Below, one piece after another: positions 45,399 to 54,226 of a DNA stretch of 64,000 nt. The notes below the pieces were generated by a model. The model had not been told where the DNA came from. It worked only from the letters and a program-made list of their open reading frames with translations, and made no database searches. Both the position numbers and the translations under genes were made by a program. Where the stretch lies: the NCBI GenBank assembly GCA_004299555.1, contig SCQU01000003.1, forward strand, positions 1 through 64,000, written 5' to 3'. Source of the DNA: Rhodanobacteraceae bacterium (lineage in GTDB: Bacteria > Pseudomonadota > Gammaproteobacteria > Xanthomonadales > Rhodanobacteraceae). Within the stretch, counting starts at the first letter, position 1; the number at the start of each line of letters is the position of its first letter.

Positions 45399-46004
45399 TC
45401 AGTCACCGTCCCCGGGCGGGCAGCAGGTCAGCAGTTCGGCCTCGGTCGCGACGTAGTCAAGGCCAACGTCCCAGTCGGCCACGGGTACCGACCCTACCTG
45501 CTGGAAGGCATAGCCGACGCCGACCAGGAGCGGTGTGGCGGGACGTGGCTTGCCGTTGAGGAACGCGAGGCTGCGGTCGTACCAGCCGCCGCCGGTACCC
45601 AGCCGGTGGCCCAGGCGGTCGAAGGCGAGCAACGGCAGCAGGATCACGTCCAGCGTGTGGGCACCGCGTCGTGCCGCCGCCGGTGCGTCCGGTTCCGGGA
45701 TGCCGAAGTGATTGCTGGTGAGCGGTGTGCTGTCCGCGTACTCGGCAAACTGCAGCTGGTGGTGCTGGCCGAGGATGGGCAGGAAGTAGTGTTGCTCGCG
45801 GCGCCGGAGTGCGGCGACGGCCAGGTTGAGCGGTAGCTCGCCGCGCACGGCCCAGTAGCCCGCGACGTTGGCGTCGGTCATGAATTCGGGCAGCATTTCC
45901 AGGCTGTGCACGACGCCGGCGGCGGCGGCGATGCGCTGCTTGGCGTTGAGTTCGTTGCGGCGTACCGACATCCGCGCGCGCAGCAGGGCGCGGCCCTCAT
46001 CCAT
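45399..46004 (-). CDS. fau: 5-formyltetrahydrofolate cyclo-ligase
   Basis: A 201-residue enzyme with an N-terminal RRNELNAKQRIAAA helix, ATP-binding VILLPLLAFDRLGHRLGTGG followed by GWYDRSLAFL, and the C-terminal VPVADWDVGLDYVATE. It converts 5-formyl-THF to 5,10-methenyl-THF using ATP. Its place next to a 6S RNA locus and zapA is conserved across gammaproteobacteria. Confidence 0.92.
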   Translation of the reverse strand: MDEGRALLRARMSVRRNELNAKQRIAAAAGVVHSLEMLPEFMTDANVAGYWAVRGELPLNLAVAALRRREQHYFLPILGQHHQLQFAEYADSTPLTSNHFGIPEPDAPAAARRGAHTLDVILLPLLAFDRLGHRLGTGGGWYDRSLAFLNGKPRPATPLLVGVGYAFQQVGSVPVADWDVGLDYVATEAELLTCCPPGDGD

Positions 46005-46104
46005 GGCGTGCCGTAGTCATGCGGCCGCGCGTCGACGATCCGGACTGGACGGTTCGCGGTGATTCCACGGGCTGAATGCTTGGGTCATGCGGTGCGCGGG
46101 CAGA

Positions 46105-46290
46105 AAACAGGGACTGGCGCCCGCCGCAGTGACGATGCGCGCCGAGCGACCCTGATCCTCTAGGATCAAGTGGGCAGGCTGACCGGACTTTCAGGCTTTC
46201 CGCTCGTGGCGGTCTTGCACAAGGATCCGGTGACCGCCAGCCCAAGGTCGTACATTAGGAACAAGGCACATTGCTGGAGGCGCGCTGTCG
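46105..46290 (-). ncRNA. ssrS: 6S RNA
   Basis: No protein gene is found between fau and zapA, the conserved place for 6S RNA. On the minus strand the 3' part carries a TTGATCC-tag-GGATCAGG hairpin followed by a GC-rich arm, arranged like the 3' part of enterobacterial 6S RNA. The whole can form a long interrupted duplex. 6S RNA mimics an open promoter and sequesters sigma-70 polymerase. The ends are estimates. Confidence 0.6.
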
Positions 46291-46315
46291 TTCACCGCAG
46301 GGGACGCCAGCCAAG

Positions 46316-46621
46316 TCATTCTAGGGGTGCAGCCAGGGCCGCTTCAAGCTTGCGCCGCAGCATGGAAATTTGCTCGCCTGCGTGGCTCGACAGCGTGCGC
46401 TGGCTGCGCTGCAGCATCAGCAGTTCGTGGGTGATGTCCAGTGCCGCGAGCACGGCGATGCGGTCGTATCCGGGGCTGCGTGCGGCTTGCTTGATCTCGC
46501 GCATCTTGCCGTTGAGGTGTTCGACGGCGGCCAGCAGCCCGGCGCGTTCGTCGGGCTGGCAGCCGACCAGGAACTCGCGGTCCAGCAGCTTGATGGTGAC
46601 GGTAACGGCAGGGTCGGTCAT
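46316..46621 (-). CDS. zapA: Cell division protein ZapA
   Basis: A 101-residue FtsZ-associated protein with TVTIKLLDREFLVGCQPDER followed by AGLLAAVEHLNGKMREI and a C-terminal coiled coil (LMLQRSQRTLSSHAGEQISM). It helps bundle FtsZ at the division ring. It is nine nt downstream of a zapB-like gene and followed by 6S RNA and fau, the usual order. Confidence 0.94.
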   Translation of the reverse strand: MTDPAVTVTIKLLDREFLVGCQPDERAGLLAAVEHLNGKMREIKQAARSPGYDRIAVLAALDITHELLMLQRSQRTLSSHAGEQISMLRRKLEAALAAPLE

Positions 46622-46630
46622 GGTGCCGGC

Positions 46631-46858
46631 TCAGCCCGCCGCCTCGAGCGATTTCAGGCGCTCGATCATGGCCTCGACCCGGGTGCGCGCCTGTTCGTTG
46701 CGCGCGATCAGCGCGGCGCGCTCGCCGGCCATCTGGTCGCGCCCGTGCCGCAGGCTGGCGTTTTCCTCGGTCAGCCGGCGCAGCCGTTCGAGCGCGGCGT
46801 CGAGTGCGTGCGACAGGGCCGCAAGTTCGCTTTCAAACTGTTCGGTGTCAACGTCCAT
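46631..46858 (-). CDS. Small coiled-coil protein (ZapB-like, TIGR02449 type)
   Basis: A 75-residue all-helical protein with heptad leucines (FESELAALSHALDAALERLR, RLTEENASLRHGRDQM). Such proteins lie directly upstream of zapA in many gammaproteobacteria and are annotated as cell-division or ZapB-like proteins. No membrane segment. Confidence 0.85.
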   Translation of the reverse strand: MDVDTEQFESELAALSHALDAALERLRRLTEENASLRHGRDQMAGERAALIARNEQARTRVEAMIERLKSLEAAG

Positions 46859-46902
46859 GGTTGCTGACTATAAGGCAAAAGGGTGCTCCGCGGCACACCG
46901 CG

Positions 46903-49900
46903 TCAGGCCGGGTCCACGCTGGTGGTGGCGTGCTGGTCAAGGAAAGTCAGGCAGGCGTCGGCGGTCAGGGGCCGCGAGAACCAGTAGCCCTGGATTTCAT
47001 CGCACCGCTGCGCACGCAAAAATGCAAGTTGGGCCGCGGTCTCCACGCCCTCGGCGACGACCCGGATTTGCAGCGAATGCGCCATCGTGATGATGGTTGA
47101 GGTGATCGCCGCGTCATCCGGGTCGGTCGTGATGTCCTGCACGAAGGATTGGTCGATCTTGAGGGTGTCGATCGGCAGCCGCTTCAGGTAGGCGAGCGAG
47201 GAATAGCCCGTGCCAAAGTCGTCGATCGCGAGGCGGGTGCCGATGGACTTCAATTCACCCAGCAGGCGTACTGATTGATCGGCATTGGCCATGACCACGC
47301 TTTCGGTGAGTTCCAGTTCGACCTGGTTGGGCGCGACGTCGTGCTCGGCCAGCATGTCGCAGATGTGCAGGGTCAGGTCCGGGCGGTTGAGCTGGGCGAC
47401 CGACAGGTTGATCGCCATCGTGAGGTGGCGGTGGCCGCTTTCGCGGAAGCGGCGCAGGTCGGCGCACGCGGTCGAAAACACGTAGGCGCTGATGTCGTGG
47501 ATCTGGCCGGTTTCCTCGGCCAGCGGTATGAACTCGCTGGGCGAGATTTCGCCAAGTTCCGGGCTGTGCCAGCGCAGCAGCGCTTCCATCCCGGCGATGC
47601 TGCCGTCGGCGAGTACGAGCTTGGGCTGGTACACCATGCTGAGCTCGTTGCGTTCGAGGGCGCGCCGGAGCGCGGTGGTCATGTTGGCGTGCCCGCGCGC
47701 GCGCGCATCCATGCCGGCGTGGTACACCGCCCAGGTATTGCGGCCGCGTTCCTTGGCCTGGTACATCGCCGTGTCCGCGCACTTCAAGAGGTCGGCCGGG
47801 GTCTGGCCGTGGTCGGGGTAAAGCGCAATGCCGATCGACGGCGAGATCACGGCCTCCTGGTTGGCGCTGATGGGCAGCGGCCGTACGAAGGCCTGCACCA
47901 GGCGGTGTGCCATGTCCTCGGCGCCCCGCAGGTCGGTGAGGTTTTCCAGCACCACCGTGAACTCGTCGCCGCCCAGGCGCGCGACGACGTCGGTTTCGCG
48001 CACGCATTGGCGCAGGCGCGCGCCGGCGGCCTTGAGGGTGCGGTCCCCGGCGGTGTGGCCAAGTGAATCGTTGACGTGCTTGAAGCGATCGAGGTCGAGG
48101 AACAGCAGGCCGACCTTTTGCCCGCTGCGGCGCGCGCTGATCACGGCCGCGCCCAGGCGTTCGCCCAGCAGCGCGCGGTTGGGCAGGCCGGTCAGGGTGT
48201 CGTAATTGGCCAGGTAGCGCAGTTCCTGCTCGGCCCGCTTGCGGTCGGTGATGTCGGTGCGGACACCGATCAGGTGCGTGCGCTCGCCGCTGGCGTCGCG
48301 CACCTCGTTGAGTTCGACCCAGCACAGGAATTCCTCGCCGTCTTTCCGCCGCTGCCACAGTTCGCCGCGCCAGTGGCCGGTCTCGGCCAGGGTCTGGCGC
48401 AGCTGGTCGTAGTTGCCGGGGCCGTGGCGGCTGCCGTTGAGGATCGCGGAATCGCGCCCGAGGACTTCGTGCTCGGCGTAGCCCGTCATGCGGGTGAACG
48501 CGGTGTTGACCGAAATGAAGCGGAAGTTGAGGTCGGTGACCGTGACCGCTTCGCTCATGTTGCGGATCACTTCGGTGGCGATGCGCCGGTCGCTGTCGGC
48601 GGCGCGCAGCACGCTGATGTCGCGCTCGGTGCCGCAGATGCGCAGCGGCTTGCCGTTCGCGTCGCGCTCGACGATGCGGCCGCGCGAGATGACCCACGTC
48701 CATTCGGCGTCGCGGCCGCGCACGCGGTGCTCGACTTCAAAGTGCCCGGTGTGCCCGGCGATGTGTTCGGCCAGGGCGTGGTCGAGGCTGGCAAGGTCGT
48801 CGGGATGCACCATCGTGGCGCGCCATTCGTCGGCGGCGATGGATTCCTCGTGGTGCCCGCCGGGCGCACCTTCCGGGCCGAGGCGCAGGATCGTGCCGCG
48901 CTCAAGATTCCAGTCCCAGAACTCGTCGCCGGAGCCCCACAGCGCCTGGCGCAGACGGGTCTCGCGCAGGCGCAGCTGGCGCCGGTAGCGCACCTGCTCC
49001 TGGTGGTGGCTGCGCCAGCCGAGCAGGGCGATCAGCACCAGCAGGACGAATGCCGCCACGTACACGATGCGCATCGGCAGGCTCCACCACCACGCGACCG
49101 GAATCTGGAAGCGCAGGGTGGCGATGTTGCCAGGGCTGCCGTTGCGGAGGAGGGACTGGACTTCGAGCTCGTAGTGGCCGGGCGCGAGGCCGGTGTAGCC
49201 CGCCGAATGGTCTGTGGTTGGCCGCGACCATCTCGGGTGCGGCGTGCCCAGCAAGCGCGTGCGGTAGCGGTTGCGCGTTGAGGCGGCGTAGTCAAAGGTG
49301 CTGAAGGTGGCGTAGACGGTGCGATCGGCGGCGCCAAGACGCAGCACGCTCGCGGCCGCTGGGGGCAGCGGCACTCTGCCGTGGCTCGAGTAGATTGAGG
49401 TGAATGCGATGGGCGCCGGTGGACCTGGTGCGCGCAGGCGGGCGGGATGGATGAGGTCAAACCCGTTGCCGCCGAAGAGCAACACGTTGTCGGCGGTGCG
49501 CAGGCACGCACCCGAGTCGTACTCGTTGCCCTGGGTGCCGTCCGACTCGCCGAACGTACGCACGGCGCCGGTTGCCGGGTCCAGCCGGCCCAGGCCAAGG
49601 TTGGTACTGAACCAGATGTGGCCGCCGGCGTCCTCCAGCAGGCAGTTGATGGTGCTGTCGGGCAGGCCATCCTTCAGCGTGAAGCGCTGGAAGCTCGCGC
49701 TGCTGGCATCGGGGTGCTGCAGGTAACTGATGCCCGACAGCGAGCCCGCCCAGAGTCCGCCCTTGCGGTCGAACAAGAGGCTGATGACGGTGTGGCCCGC
49801 GAGCGAATGCGGGTCACCGTCGACTTCCCGCAGGGTGCGTATGCGGCCACTGGCCGGGTTGACCACCGACACGCCGTTGGTGGTACCGGCCCAGATGTTG

Positions 49901-51624
49901 CCGTGCGGGCCTTCCACCAGCGCCATGACATTGTTGCTGGCCAGACCGTCGGCCGTGTCAAAGTGCCGGACCAGATGGCCGGCGTGATAGTGCAGCAGCC
50001 CGCCGGCGTTGGACACTGCCGTCCACAGGTCACCGTTCCGGGCCCGCAACAACGTGCGCGTCGGCGTGCTGTCGGGTTTGCCGTCGAGCTTGAGCACTGC
50101 CGCGGTGCCAGTCGCCGGGTTGAACTCGAGAATGCCCTGGTTGGTGGCGAGGAGCAGCTGCCCGTCGGGCAGGGTGGCGAGATCAAGTACGCGCACGTCA
50201 TCCGGTGCCACCGGCTTGAACCAATTGGCGTCGTTGGTGGCGCGGGGCGGTACCGGAACAGCGGCCGGGGTGCCGCTTGCGTGCGGATACAGCGGTGCGA
50301 CGGCGTTGGCAAGGGCCTGGTGGTAACCGCTGACCATGCGGGTGGCCGGATCATAGAGCGCCAGGCCGGCGCCGCCGAGCGCTACCCACAGGCGGCCGCC
50401 AGCGGCCGGTTGGAAGCTGCGGACGAAGGCGCGTTGGCGCAGGTCGCCGTTGAGGTTCAGCGCGGCTTCGATCGGCTCGCGGTCGGTACGGGTCCAGACC
50501 ACGCCGGCCGCGTGGGTGCCGACCCAGAGCATCCCGGTGCGGTCGACCAACAGGGTATTGATGGTGGAATCGGGCAAGCCGCCGTCGATGCCGAGGGGGG
50601 CTGGCTGCACCCGGATCTGGCTGCCATCCGGGTCCAGGCGCAGAAGGCTGTGATCGCTCAGCGCGAGCCAAAGACGCCTGGCGTGATCCACCGCGATGGC
50701 CACGACGCCCGCACGTTTGGCCTGCCAGGCTGCGTGGAGCGTGCCGTCGGCCGGGTTGACGCTGCTGAGGCCGCGCGCGGTGCCGAGCAACAGGTGGCCG
50801 TCCGGCGCGCACACGAGGTCGTTGATGGGCTGCCCGGCCGTTGCCAATACACGCCCTTGTGCCTTGACCAGGTCCAGCGCGATCACCTGGCTCCCGGCGC
50901 TGGCGTACGCACGGCCGTCGCTGCAGCGGGTCAGTACCGCCACTGGCAGCTGCGTGCCTGCGGGTTCGGCCCAGATCGGCCGGATCGAAGGCTTGCGGCT
51001 GCCGCCCTGCAGGCGGTCCACGCCCTGCGGGCCGCCGATCAGCAGGTCGCCGTCCGGCAGGCGCAACAAGCTGGTGACGCTGGTTTCGCGGCGTGTGATC
51101 GCGGTTGGCAGCGGCTGGGTGCGGTTGGTGTCGGGATCAAACAGCACCAGGCCGCCCATGCTCGAGCCGACCCACAGCAATCCGTCGCCGGCGTCCGCCA
51201 GTGCCGTGACTTTGTAGTTCTCGGGCAGGCTGTCCGCGCGGTCGGGGTCGTGGCTGTAGCGGGTGAGGGTGTAGCCGTCGTAGCGGAACAGCCCGCCTTG
51301 GGTCGCGAACCACATGAAGCCGGTGTGGTCCTGGAATACCAGCGACACCGAATTCTGCGCGAGGCCGTTGCGCCCGTTGAGTTGCTGGAAGTAGAAATCG
51401 CGCTGGTATGCCTGCCAGTGGGTTGGCGTGGCCGTGGCCGCGGTCGTGGCCGCGGCACGCGCACCCGGCATGCCGCCGATGCAGCCCGCCAATGCCAGCA
51501 GCGCCAGGGCCGCGTGCACCGCAAAGCGTGGCGGCCGCGCATGCCCTTTGCACGCCGCGAACGCGTGGGCGGCGCCCGCATCGACTGTCGCTGCGGCTTG
51601 CCGGATGATTACGGGCGGCGCCAT
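46903..51624 (-). CDS. Propeller-sensor diguanylate cyclase/phosphodiesterase (PAS-GGDEF-EAL)
   Basis: A 1573-residue protein. An N-terminal export signal (ALALLALAGCIGG, with a lipobox-like LAGC) is followed by many two-component-regulator-type propeller repeats (NSVSLVFQDHTGFMWFATQG, LLWVGSSMGGLVLFDPDTNR and others) and a Y_Y_Y-like domain. One membrane helix lies near residue 848 (IVYVAAFVLLVLIALLGW). Two PAS domains, a GGDEF domain with intact ARLGGDEFTVV (about 1219) and an EAL domain with MEALLRW (about 1346) and DDFGTGYSSLAYLKRLPID follow. It would sense a periplasmic signal and make or break cyclic di-GMP. The EAL side looks complete, so net direction is unknown. Confidence 0.92.
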   Translation of the reverse strand: MAPPVIIRQAAATVDAGAAHAFAACKGHARPPRFAVHAALALLALAGCIGGMPGARAAATTAATATPTHWQAYQRDFYFQQLNGRNGLAQNSVSLVFQDHTGFMWFATQGGLFRYDGYTLTRYSHDPDRADSLPENYKVTALADAGDGLLWVGSSMGGLVLFDPDTNRTQPLPTAITRRETSVTSLLRLPDGDLLIGGPQGVDRLQGGSRKPSIRPIWAEPAGTQLPVAVLTRCSDGRAYASAGSQVIALDLVKAQGRVLATAGQPINDLVCAPDGHLLLGTARGLSSVNPADGTLHAAWQAKRAGVVAIAVDHARRLWLALSDHSLLRLDPDGSQIRVQPAPLGIDGGLPDSTINTLLVDRTGMLWVGTHAAGVVWTRTDREPIEAALNLNGDLRQRAFVRSFQPAAGGRLWVALGGAGLALYDPATRMVSGYHQALANAVAPLYPHASGTPAAVPVPPRATNDANWFKPVAPDDVRVLDLATLPDGQLLLATNQGILEFNPATGTAAVLKLDGKPDSTPTRTLLRARNGDLWTAVSNAGGLLHYHAGHLVRHFDTADGLASNNVMALVEGPHGNIWAGTTNGVSVVNPASGRIRTLREVDGDPHSLAGHTVISLLFDRKGGLWAGSLSGISYLQHPDASSASFQRFTLKDGLPDSTINCLLEDAGGHIWFSTNLGLGRLDPATGAVRTFGESDGTQGNEYDSGACLRTADNVLLFGGNGFDLIHPARLRAPGPPAPIAFTSIYSSHGRVPLPPAAASVLRLGAADRTVYATFSTFDYAASTRNRYRTRLLGTPHPRWSRPTTDHSAGYTGLAPGHYELEVQSLLRNGSPGNIATLRFQIPVAWWWSLPMRIVYVAAFVLLVLIALLGWRSHHQEQVRYRRQLRLRETRLRQALWGSGDEFWDWNLERGTILRLGPEGAPGGHHEESIAADEWRATMVHPDDLASLDHALAEHIAGHTGHFEVEHRVRGRDAEWTWVISRGRIVERDANGKPLRICGTERDISVLRAADSDRRIATEVIRNMSEAVTVTDLNFRFISVNTAFTRMTGYAEHEVLGRDSAILNGSRHGPGNYDQLRQTLAETGHWRGELWQRRKDGEEFLCWVELNEVRDASGERTHLIGVRTDITDRKRAEQELRYLANYDTLTGLPNRALLGERLGAAVISARRSGQKVGLLFLDLDRFKHVNDSLGHTAGDRTLKAAGARLRQCVRETDVVARLGGDEFTVVLENLTDLRGAEDMAHRLVQAFVRPLPISANQEAVISPSIGIALYPDHGQTPADLLKCADTAMYQAKERGRNTWAVYHAGMDARARGHANMTTALRRALERNELSMVYQPKLVLADGSIAGMEALLRWHSPELGEISPSEFIPLAEETGQIHDISAYVFSTACADLRRFRESGHRHLTMAINLSVAQLNRPDLTLHICDMLAEHDVAPNQVELELTESVVMANADQSVRLLGELKSIGTRLAIDDFGTGYSSLAYLKRLPIDTLKIDQSFVQDITTDPDDAAITSTIITMAHSLQIRVVAEGVETAAQLAFLRAQRCDEIQGYWFSRPLTADACLTFLDQHATTSVDPA

Positions 51625-51832
51625 GGCATACGGTTCATGGTAGGTAGACCTGGCCCTTGCAGCGACCTGAACGACGTTGCCCGACCCGTGCCGACGGCCG
51701 CGGCCGCAAGGTCGTGCGCCCAGTTTAACCAAACCGGGTGTGGGGAACATGGCCGGAAAGTACAGGTGGCATGTGGCCTAGAATGACATGCGCCGTCCAG
51801 GAACGCCGCTGCAACCCGGGTGCAAACGCGAC

Positions 51833-52360
51833 ATGACCGTCAACAGCTACACCGAATGGGGACAACTGCTGGCGCGCACGCGCCTGGGCCCGGCGCCGGC
51901 CGAGTTGCACGGCTCGGTGACGGGCTTCCTGTGCGCCGGCTGGGGTGGCCCCCCGCACGAACTGTTGGCGGCGCTGGCGCTCGATGCCGAGTCGGCCGAT
52001 GCCGCGGCCGACCGCCAGTTGCATGGACTGATCGAGCGTGCCGCTGCGCGCATCAGCGCGCACCTGCGTGCGCACGAGCCCGTCGAGCTGCTGTTGCCGG
52101 CCGGCGACCTCGCACGCCAGGCGGATGCCGTCGTCGACTGGTGCCGGGGTTTTCTGGGCGGGCTCGGCCTGACCGGCGTGCTGGTCGAGCACGCGGCCGA
52201 CCCGGCCCTGCGCGAGCTGCTGCGCCTGTTTGGGCAGATTGCGGCCACGCGCCTTGAGGTCGAGGCCGATGATGCCGCGGCACTTGACGATGTACTCGAC
52301 TTCATCCGCGAGGGCATCGCGCGGCTGTATGCGGTGTGCGCACCGGCGGCGCGCGGATGA
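51833..52360 (+). CDS. ygfB: YgfB/UPF0149-family protein
   Basis: A 175-residue protein with the UPF0149 pattern: ELHGSVTGFLCAGWGGPPHE near the N-terminus and a helical C-terminus (DDVLDFIREGIARLYAV). Members are cytoplasmic; in Pseudomonas a YgfB protein modulates gene expression, but no general function is settled. It is directly upstream of pepP, with stop and start overlapping (ATGA), the conserved pairing. Confidence 0.9.
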   Translation: MTVNSYTEWGQLLARTRLGPAPAELHGSVTGFLCAGWGGPPHELLAALALDAESADAAADRQLHGLIERAAARISAHLRAHEPVELLLPAGDLARQADAVVDWCRGFLGGLGLTGVLVEHAADPALRELLRLFGQIAATRLEVEADDAAALDDVLDFIREGIARLYAVCAPAARG

Positions 52361-53661
52361 TCACGCCCGCGGAATTTGCGCGCCGGCGGCGCGAGTTGAT
52401 GCGCATGGCGGGGCGCGGCGCGGCGCTGGTCGTCGCGGCGGCGCCGCGGCGGATGCGGAACGCCGACGCGGCCTGGCCCTACCGGCAGGATTCGGACTTC
52501 CACTACCTCACCGGGTTCCCGGAACCCGATGCCGTGCTGGCGCTGTTGCCGGCGCGGCAGCGGGGCGAGGTGGTGCTGTTTTGCCGTGAGCATGACGCTG
52601 CGCGTGAGCGCATCGAAGGCGCGTGCGTGGGGCCGGAAGCCGCGGTGGCGCACTTTGGCGTGGACGATGCATTCCCGATCGAGGACATCGACGACATCCT
52701 GCCCGGCATGCTGGAAGGGCGTACGCGCCTGTACTGCCATTTCGGGCGGGAAAATGAATTCGACGCGCGGTTGCTGCGCTGGATGCGGCGCCTGCGCTCG
52801 AGCCGCGGCGGCGGCGTGGTGCCGCGCGAATTTGTTTCACTCGGGCACCTGTTGCATGAACTGCGCCTGTTCAAGTCGCCGGCGGAACTGGCGCTGATGC
52901 GGCGCGCCGCCGAGATCGCGGCCGCGGCGCAGCGCGAGGCGTTGCGGGCCGTGCGTCCGGGCGTCGCCGAATACCAGGTCGAGGCCGCATTGCTGCATGC
53001 GTTGCACGCGCACGGCGCGGTGCCCTCCTATCCGCCGACCGTCGCCGCCGGCCGCAATGCCTGTGTGCTGCACTACAACGCGAACCGTGGGCGGCTGGCG
53101 GCTGGCGACCTGTTGCTGATCGATGCCGGCGCCGAGGTCCAGTGCTACGCGTCGGACATCACCCGCACCTGGCCGGTCGGGGGCAGGTTCTCGCGCGCGC
53201 AGTGCGCGCTGTATGACGTGGTGGCCGAGGCACAGCAGGCGGCGATCGGCGAGGTGCGGGTGGGGCGCGCGTTCACCGCCGCGCACACCGCGGCGACGCG
53301 CGTGATCGTGGACGGCCTGTGCGGCTTGAAGCTGTTGCCCGGCAGCGCGCGGGCGGCGCTGCAGTCGGGCGCCTACAAACGCTTCTTCCCGCACAAGACG
53401 GGGCACTGGATTGGCCTGGATGTCCACGACGTCGGCGATTACCGGGTGGACGATGAGCCGCGGCTGCTGGAAGCGGGCATGGTGGTGACGGTGGAGCCTG
53501 GCATCTACATACCGCCGGATGACACCAGCGTGCCCGCCAGGTGGCGCGGCCTTGGCATTCGCATCGAGGATGACATCGTGGTCACCGCACACGGGCAGGA
53601 AATCCTGGCGGCCGGGTTGCCGCGTGGCCGCGCCGACGTGCAGGCGTTGTGCGGCGCATGA
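52357..53661 (+). CDS. pepP: Xaa-Pro aminopeptidase
   Basis: A 434-residue M24 metallopeptidase. The N-terminal domain carries NADAAWPYRQDSDFHYLTGF followed by PEP. The metal ligands are in LLLIDAGAEV and ASDITRTWPVGG (Asp pair), GHWIGLDVHDVG (His), VVTVEPGIYIP (Glu) and GIRIEDDIVV (Glu). It removes N-terminal residues before proline. Its ATG overlaps the ygfB stop. Confidence 0.95.
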   Translation: MITPAEFARRRRELMRMAGRGAALVVAAAPRRMRNADAAWPYRQDSDFHYLTGFPEPDAVLALLPARQRGEVVLFCREHDAARERIEGACVGPEAAVAHFGVDDAFPIEDIDDILPGMLEGRTRLYCHFGRENEFDARLLRWMRRLRSSRGGGVVPREFVSLGHLLHELRLFKSPAELALMRRAAEIAAAAQREALRAVRPGVAEYQVEAALLHALHAHGAVPSYPPTVAAGRNACVLHYNANRGRLAAGDLLLIDAGAEVQCYASDITRTWPVGGRFSRAQCALYDVVAEAQQAAIGEVRVGRAFTAAHTAATRVIVDGLCGLKLLPGSARAALQSGAYKRFFPHKTGHWIGLDVHDVGDYRVDDEPRLLEAGMVVTVEPGIYIPPDDTSVPARWRGLGIRIEDDIVVTAHGQEILAAGLPRGRADVQALCGA

Positions 53662-53760
53662 ATGTGCCGGCGCCGCGCGCCGGATTTGCGTTATCGTACG
53701 CACGGGGCTGGCGCGCACGCCGCCGGCCCGGTTCGAACCCACCTTGACCGGAGAATCCGC

Positions 53761-54177
53761 ATGGCTGGCGGCAAGTCCTTCTGGCGCGGCGCCGCGCCGT
53801 ACCTGTTGAGCATCCTGCGGATCGTGGCCGCGTTCCTGTTCCTGTGCCACGGCCTCGACAAGCTGTTCCACCTGCCCGGCGGGCCGTTCCAACTGATCGC
53901 TTCGGCGAAGCTGTTCACCCTGGCACCCGGGCTGGCCGGCATCCTGGAATTCGGCGGCGGGTCCCTGTTATTGGTTGGCCTGTACGCGCGACCCGTCGCG
54001 TTCATCCTGTCGGGCGAGATGGCGTTTGCCTATTTCATGGTCCATTTCCCGGTCAACCACATTTTCCCGTACCTCAATGGCGGCCAAGGCGCGGTGTTGT
54101 TCTGCTTCCTGTTCCTGTACTTGTCCACCGCCGGCCCAGGACCGTGGAGCCTGGATCGCCTGCGCGGGCGCGCCTGA
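53761..54177 (+). CDS. DoxX-family membrane protein
   Basis: A 138-residue inner-membrane protein with four helices (YLLSILRIVAAFLFLCHGLD, LAGILEFGGGSLLLVGLYA, FILSGEMAFAYFMVHFPVNH, AVLFCFLFLYLSTAG). The arginine and HGLDKL region and GGxLLLxGL motif are typical of DoxX/DoxD proteins. The physiological role is unknown. GACCGGAGAAT precedes the ATG. Confidence 0.85.
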   Translation: MAGGKSFWRGAAPYLLSILRIVAAFLFLCHGLDKLFHLPGGPFQLIASAKLFTLAPGLAGILEFGGGSLLLVGLYARPVAFILSGEMAFAYFMVHFPVNHIFPYLNGGQGAVLFCFLFLYLSTAGPGPWSLDRLRGRA

Positions 54178-54226
54178 CGCGGAGTTGGGGGGGGGGCGGC
54201 CGCGGCCGCGGTCGCGTGACGGGTCG

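Noticed and set aside
49447-51786. A 779-codon plus-strand frame opposite the propeller-GGDEF gene
   Set aside because: Antisense shadow caused by codon bias.
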